A DNA stretch of 42,071 bases from Candidatus Omnitrophota bacterium (GTDB lineage: Bacteria > Omnitrophota > Gorgyraeia > Gygaellales > Profunditerraquicolaceae): positions 1 through 42,071 of the forward strand of contig JAQTTQ010000007.1 in assembly GCA_028710685.1 (NCBI GenBank). Direction: 5' to 3'. This document shows positions 40,671-42,071 of this stretch, one piece after another (the stretch's first letter is position 1; each line of letters begins with the position of its first letter). The notes under the pieces are model-generated. The model had not been told where the DNA came from. It searched no databases and saw only the letters and a list, made by a program, of their open reading frames with translations. The translations under genes and the position numbers were made by a program.

Positions 40671-41186
40671 TTAAAGGGTTTTAATGAGCGTAAAGAGGAA
40701 TTTCGCTTCGGCCGTAAGCATTTGCGTGTTATGCTCAAGGATGCGGGATAATGAAGAATGCCCTTTATTCTTTTTAAGATTACCTAACTTTTTCATACTA
40801 AGGGATATCCTATTTAACATACGCAATCTTGCCCTTAGCCTATTGCGCGCTGAAATGGGCTTTAGATAATGCAAAAAATATAGGCTTAAGTCTAAGCTGA
40901 ATTGCGGCCGTTTAAGCTCTAAAAGGCTTCTGCCCAGCAATTCTTCAAAACGGGTTTTGCCTTTTGCGGTTAAAGTATAAACAATGCGTTTTGGGCGATT
41001 GCCAACTTTACCTATCTTCTTGGCTATCAATCCTTTTTGCTCCAGGACTCTTAAAGGATAATATATAGACTTGGCTTGTATTCCGGCAAACAAAGAGAGG
41101 ATCTGTTTAACCTTGGTTTTTATATCATAGCCATGCTTTGGCCCTTGGCGCAAAAGGCCCAACAACAATAATTCTTGCTCAATCAT
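40671..41186 (-). CDS. PadR-family transcriptional regulator
   Basis: This 171-residue protein begins with the PadR winged helix pattern [21 protein letters not shown], followed by [18 protein letters not shown] and a [15 protein letters not shown] wing. The C-terminal half is helical for dimerisation. It senses small molecules, target unknown. The ATG overlaps the accA stop by 4 nt, so it is translationally coupled to fatty-acid carboxylase expression. It may regulate membrane lipid or efflux genes nearby. Confidence 0.86.
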   Translation of the reverse strand: MIEQELLLLGLLRQGPKHGYDIKTKVKQILSLFAGIQAKSIYYPLRVLEQKGLIAKKIGKVGNRPKRIVYTLTAKGKTRFEELLGRSLLELKRPQFSLDLSLYFLHYLKPISARNRLRARLRMLNRISLSMKKLGNLKKNKGHSSLSRILEHNTQMLTAEAKFLFTLIKTL

Positions 41187-42071
41187 GCCACAACGCCCAT
41201 GTTGCGGAATTTCTTATATCTTTGCTTAACCAGCTCATCTTTTTTTAAGGCTGTCAAATTTTTAATCTCTTTGACAAGCACTTCTTTTATATTCTGCGCT
41301 GTCTTCTCAAAGTCACGGTGAGCGCCACCTAAAGGCTCAGGGATAATCCCGTCTATAACTTTTAGTTTGATAAGGTCTTCTCCGGTTAACTTTAAAACAG
41401 CTGCTGCGTCAGGGGCCTTTGAACCATCCTTCCATAATATGGCGGCACAACCTTCGGGGGATATAACAGAATAATATGAATTTTCCAGGATATAAACACG
41501 GTCAGCTACTCCCACACCAAGCGCCCCTCCTGATCCTCCTTCGCCTATAACCACTGAGATAATCGGCGTAGAGACAGAAGACATCTCTCTTAAATTCATG
41601 GCAATTGCCTGTGACTGCCCTCTCTCTTCAGCCCCTATACCCGGGTATGCCCCCGGGGTATCAATAAATATTACCACTGGAATATTGAATTCCTCTGCCA
41701 ACTGCATCATCCTTATTGCCTTGCGGTAACCTTCAGGGTGAGCGCAGCCAAAATTGCGCTTAAGGTTCTCCTTGGTATCCCGGCCCTTTTGATGCCCTAT
41801 AACCACGATTTTCTGTTTATCTAACCTAGCAAGGCCCGAAACAATGGCCTTATCATCGGAGAAAAGCCTGTCTCCGTGCACTTCCAGGAAATCCGTCATC
41901 AAAAGTTGGATGTAATCTAAGGTGTAGGGCCTTTGTGGGTGCCGCGCAAGCTGGACTTTCTGCCAGGGGGAGAGGTTTGTATAGGTATCTTTTCTAAGAT
42001 GCTCTAGCTTATCTTCGAGCTTTCTGACCTCGGAAGATAAATCGATCTTTTTATCTGTTATAAAATGCCTG
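41183..42071 (-). CDS. accA: Acetyl-CoA carboxylase carboxyltransferase subunit alpha, 5' end outside window
   Basis: The frame is open to the right window edge and gives about 296 residues. It contains [17 protein letters not shown] (N-terminal helix), [63 protein letters not shown] and [15 protein letters not shown]. These are the hallmark segments of AccA, which with AccD transfers carboxyl from biotin to acetyl-CoA, making malonyl-CoA. That product is also the extender unit a type II polyketide system needs. The apparent start at 41902 is internal; the real start lies beyond the window. Confidence 0.93.
   Translation of the reverse strand, partial: RHFITDKKIDLSSEVRKLEDKLEHLRKDTYTNLSPWQKVQLARHPQRPYTLDYIQLLMTDFLEVHGDRLFSDDKAIVSGLARLDKQKIVVIGHQKGRDTKENLKRNFGCAHPEGYRKAIRMMQLAEEFNIPVVIFIDTPGAYPGIGAEERGQSQAIAMNLREMSSVSTPIISVVIGEGGSGGALGVGVADRVYILENSYYSVISPEGCAAILWKDGSKAPDAAAVLKLTGEDLIKLKVIDGIIPEPLGGAHRDFEKTAQNIKEVLVKEIKNLTALKKDELVKQRYKKFRNMGVVA

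Noticed and set aside
41183-41902. accA as a complete gene starting with TTG at 41902
   Set aside because: The frame continues upstream with typical AccA sequence ([18 protein letters not shown]), so the gene simply runs off the window.
1-42071. CRISPR arrays, insertion sequences, integrases or prophage genes
   Set aside because: None seen: no regularly spaced repeats, no transposase or integrase motifs, and no terminal repeats flanking the polyketide-like cluster.

Overview
The window looks like a chromosomal segment of a Gram-negative (diderm), uncultured-type bacterium. It encodes outer-membrane and LPS assembly factors (LptE-like, BamD-like, TolC, RND pump), lipoproteins, a PurU, an AccA and short intergenic spaces, with compact operons full of 4-nt ATGA overlaps. 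Gene content and style resemble Omnitrophota or a related deep-branching diderm lineage. That is an inference; no rRNA is present to test it. No transposase, integrase or CRISPR array was seen.

Layout. (1) 1-9.8 kb is mostly housekeeping: the uvrC 5' end and murJ; rpsT on the opposite strand; holA-lptE-bamD; comEC-comEA; an orphan receiver protein; leuS-nfo. (2) 9.8-11.9 kb holds tRNA-Ala(GGC), tRNA-Leu(CAA) and an M1-type metallopeptidase on the plus strand. (3) 11.9-33.9 kb is an almost unbroken ~22-kb run of closely packed minus-strand genes. Read in transcription order (right to left), it begins at a well-formed promoter near 33.95 kb and continues with a PCP_red-domain protein, a ketopantoate-reductase-like protein, a doubled TIGR04076 protein, a ketosynthase (KS-alpha), a degenerate ketosynthase (KS-beta/chain-length-factor type), a cobalamin-type radical SAM enzyme, an acyl carrier protein, a PF04199 cyclase, a TcmN-like SRPBCC aromatase/cyclase, an MFS transporter and an SDR reductase. 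After these come a secreted protein, a small helical protein and an amidohydrolase, then a translationally coupled nucleoside phosphorylase / MtnA-like isomerase / class II aldolase-SCP2 / aldehyde dehydrogenase set, and finally plsC, purU, an AsmA-like protein, an acyl-CoA ligase, rlmN and a GDSL lipase. (4) 34.0-40.6 kb is a MarR-controlled TolC/MFP/RND efflux operon with a PG0541-type small protein and a flavodoxin. (5) 40.7-42.1 kb holds a PadR-type regulator and the 3' part of accA.

The most interesting part is 24.5-33.9 kb. It has the core logic of an aromatic (type II) polyketide pathway: an intact KS, a KS partner that has lost all three catalytic residues, an ACP, an aromatase/cyclase, a second cyclase, a ketoreductase-like SDR and an exporter. 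Uncommon partners join it: a B12-type radical SAM enzyme, a tandem TIGR04076 protein, a PCP_red protein and a PanE-like reductase. Directly downstream is a four-gene block that could form a phosphorylase-based DHAP-shunt-like route for 5'-deoxyadenosine, MTA or ribonucleosides, which might recycle the by-product of the radical SAM enzyme. The promoter region of this run carries an 18-bp perfect palindrome and two 22-bp-spaced direct repeats.

The visible promoters are close to sigma-70 consensus. Several (bamD, nfo and probably the receiver gene) sit so close to the start codon that leaderless or near-leaderless mRNAs are expected.
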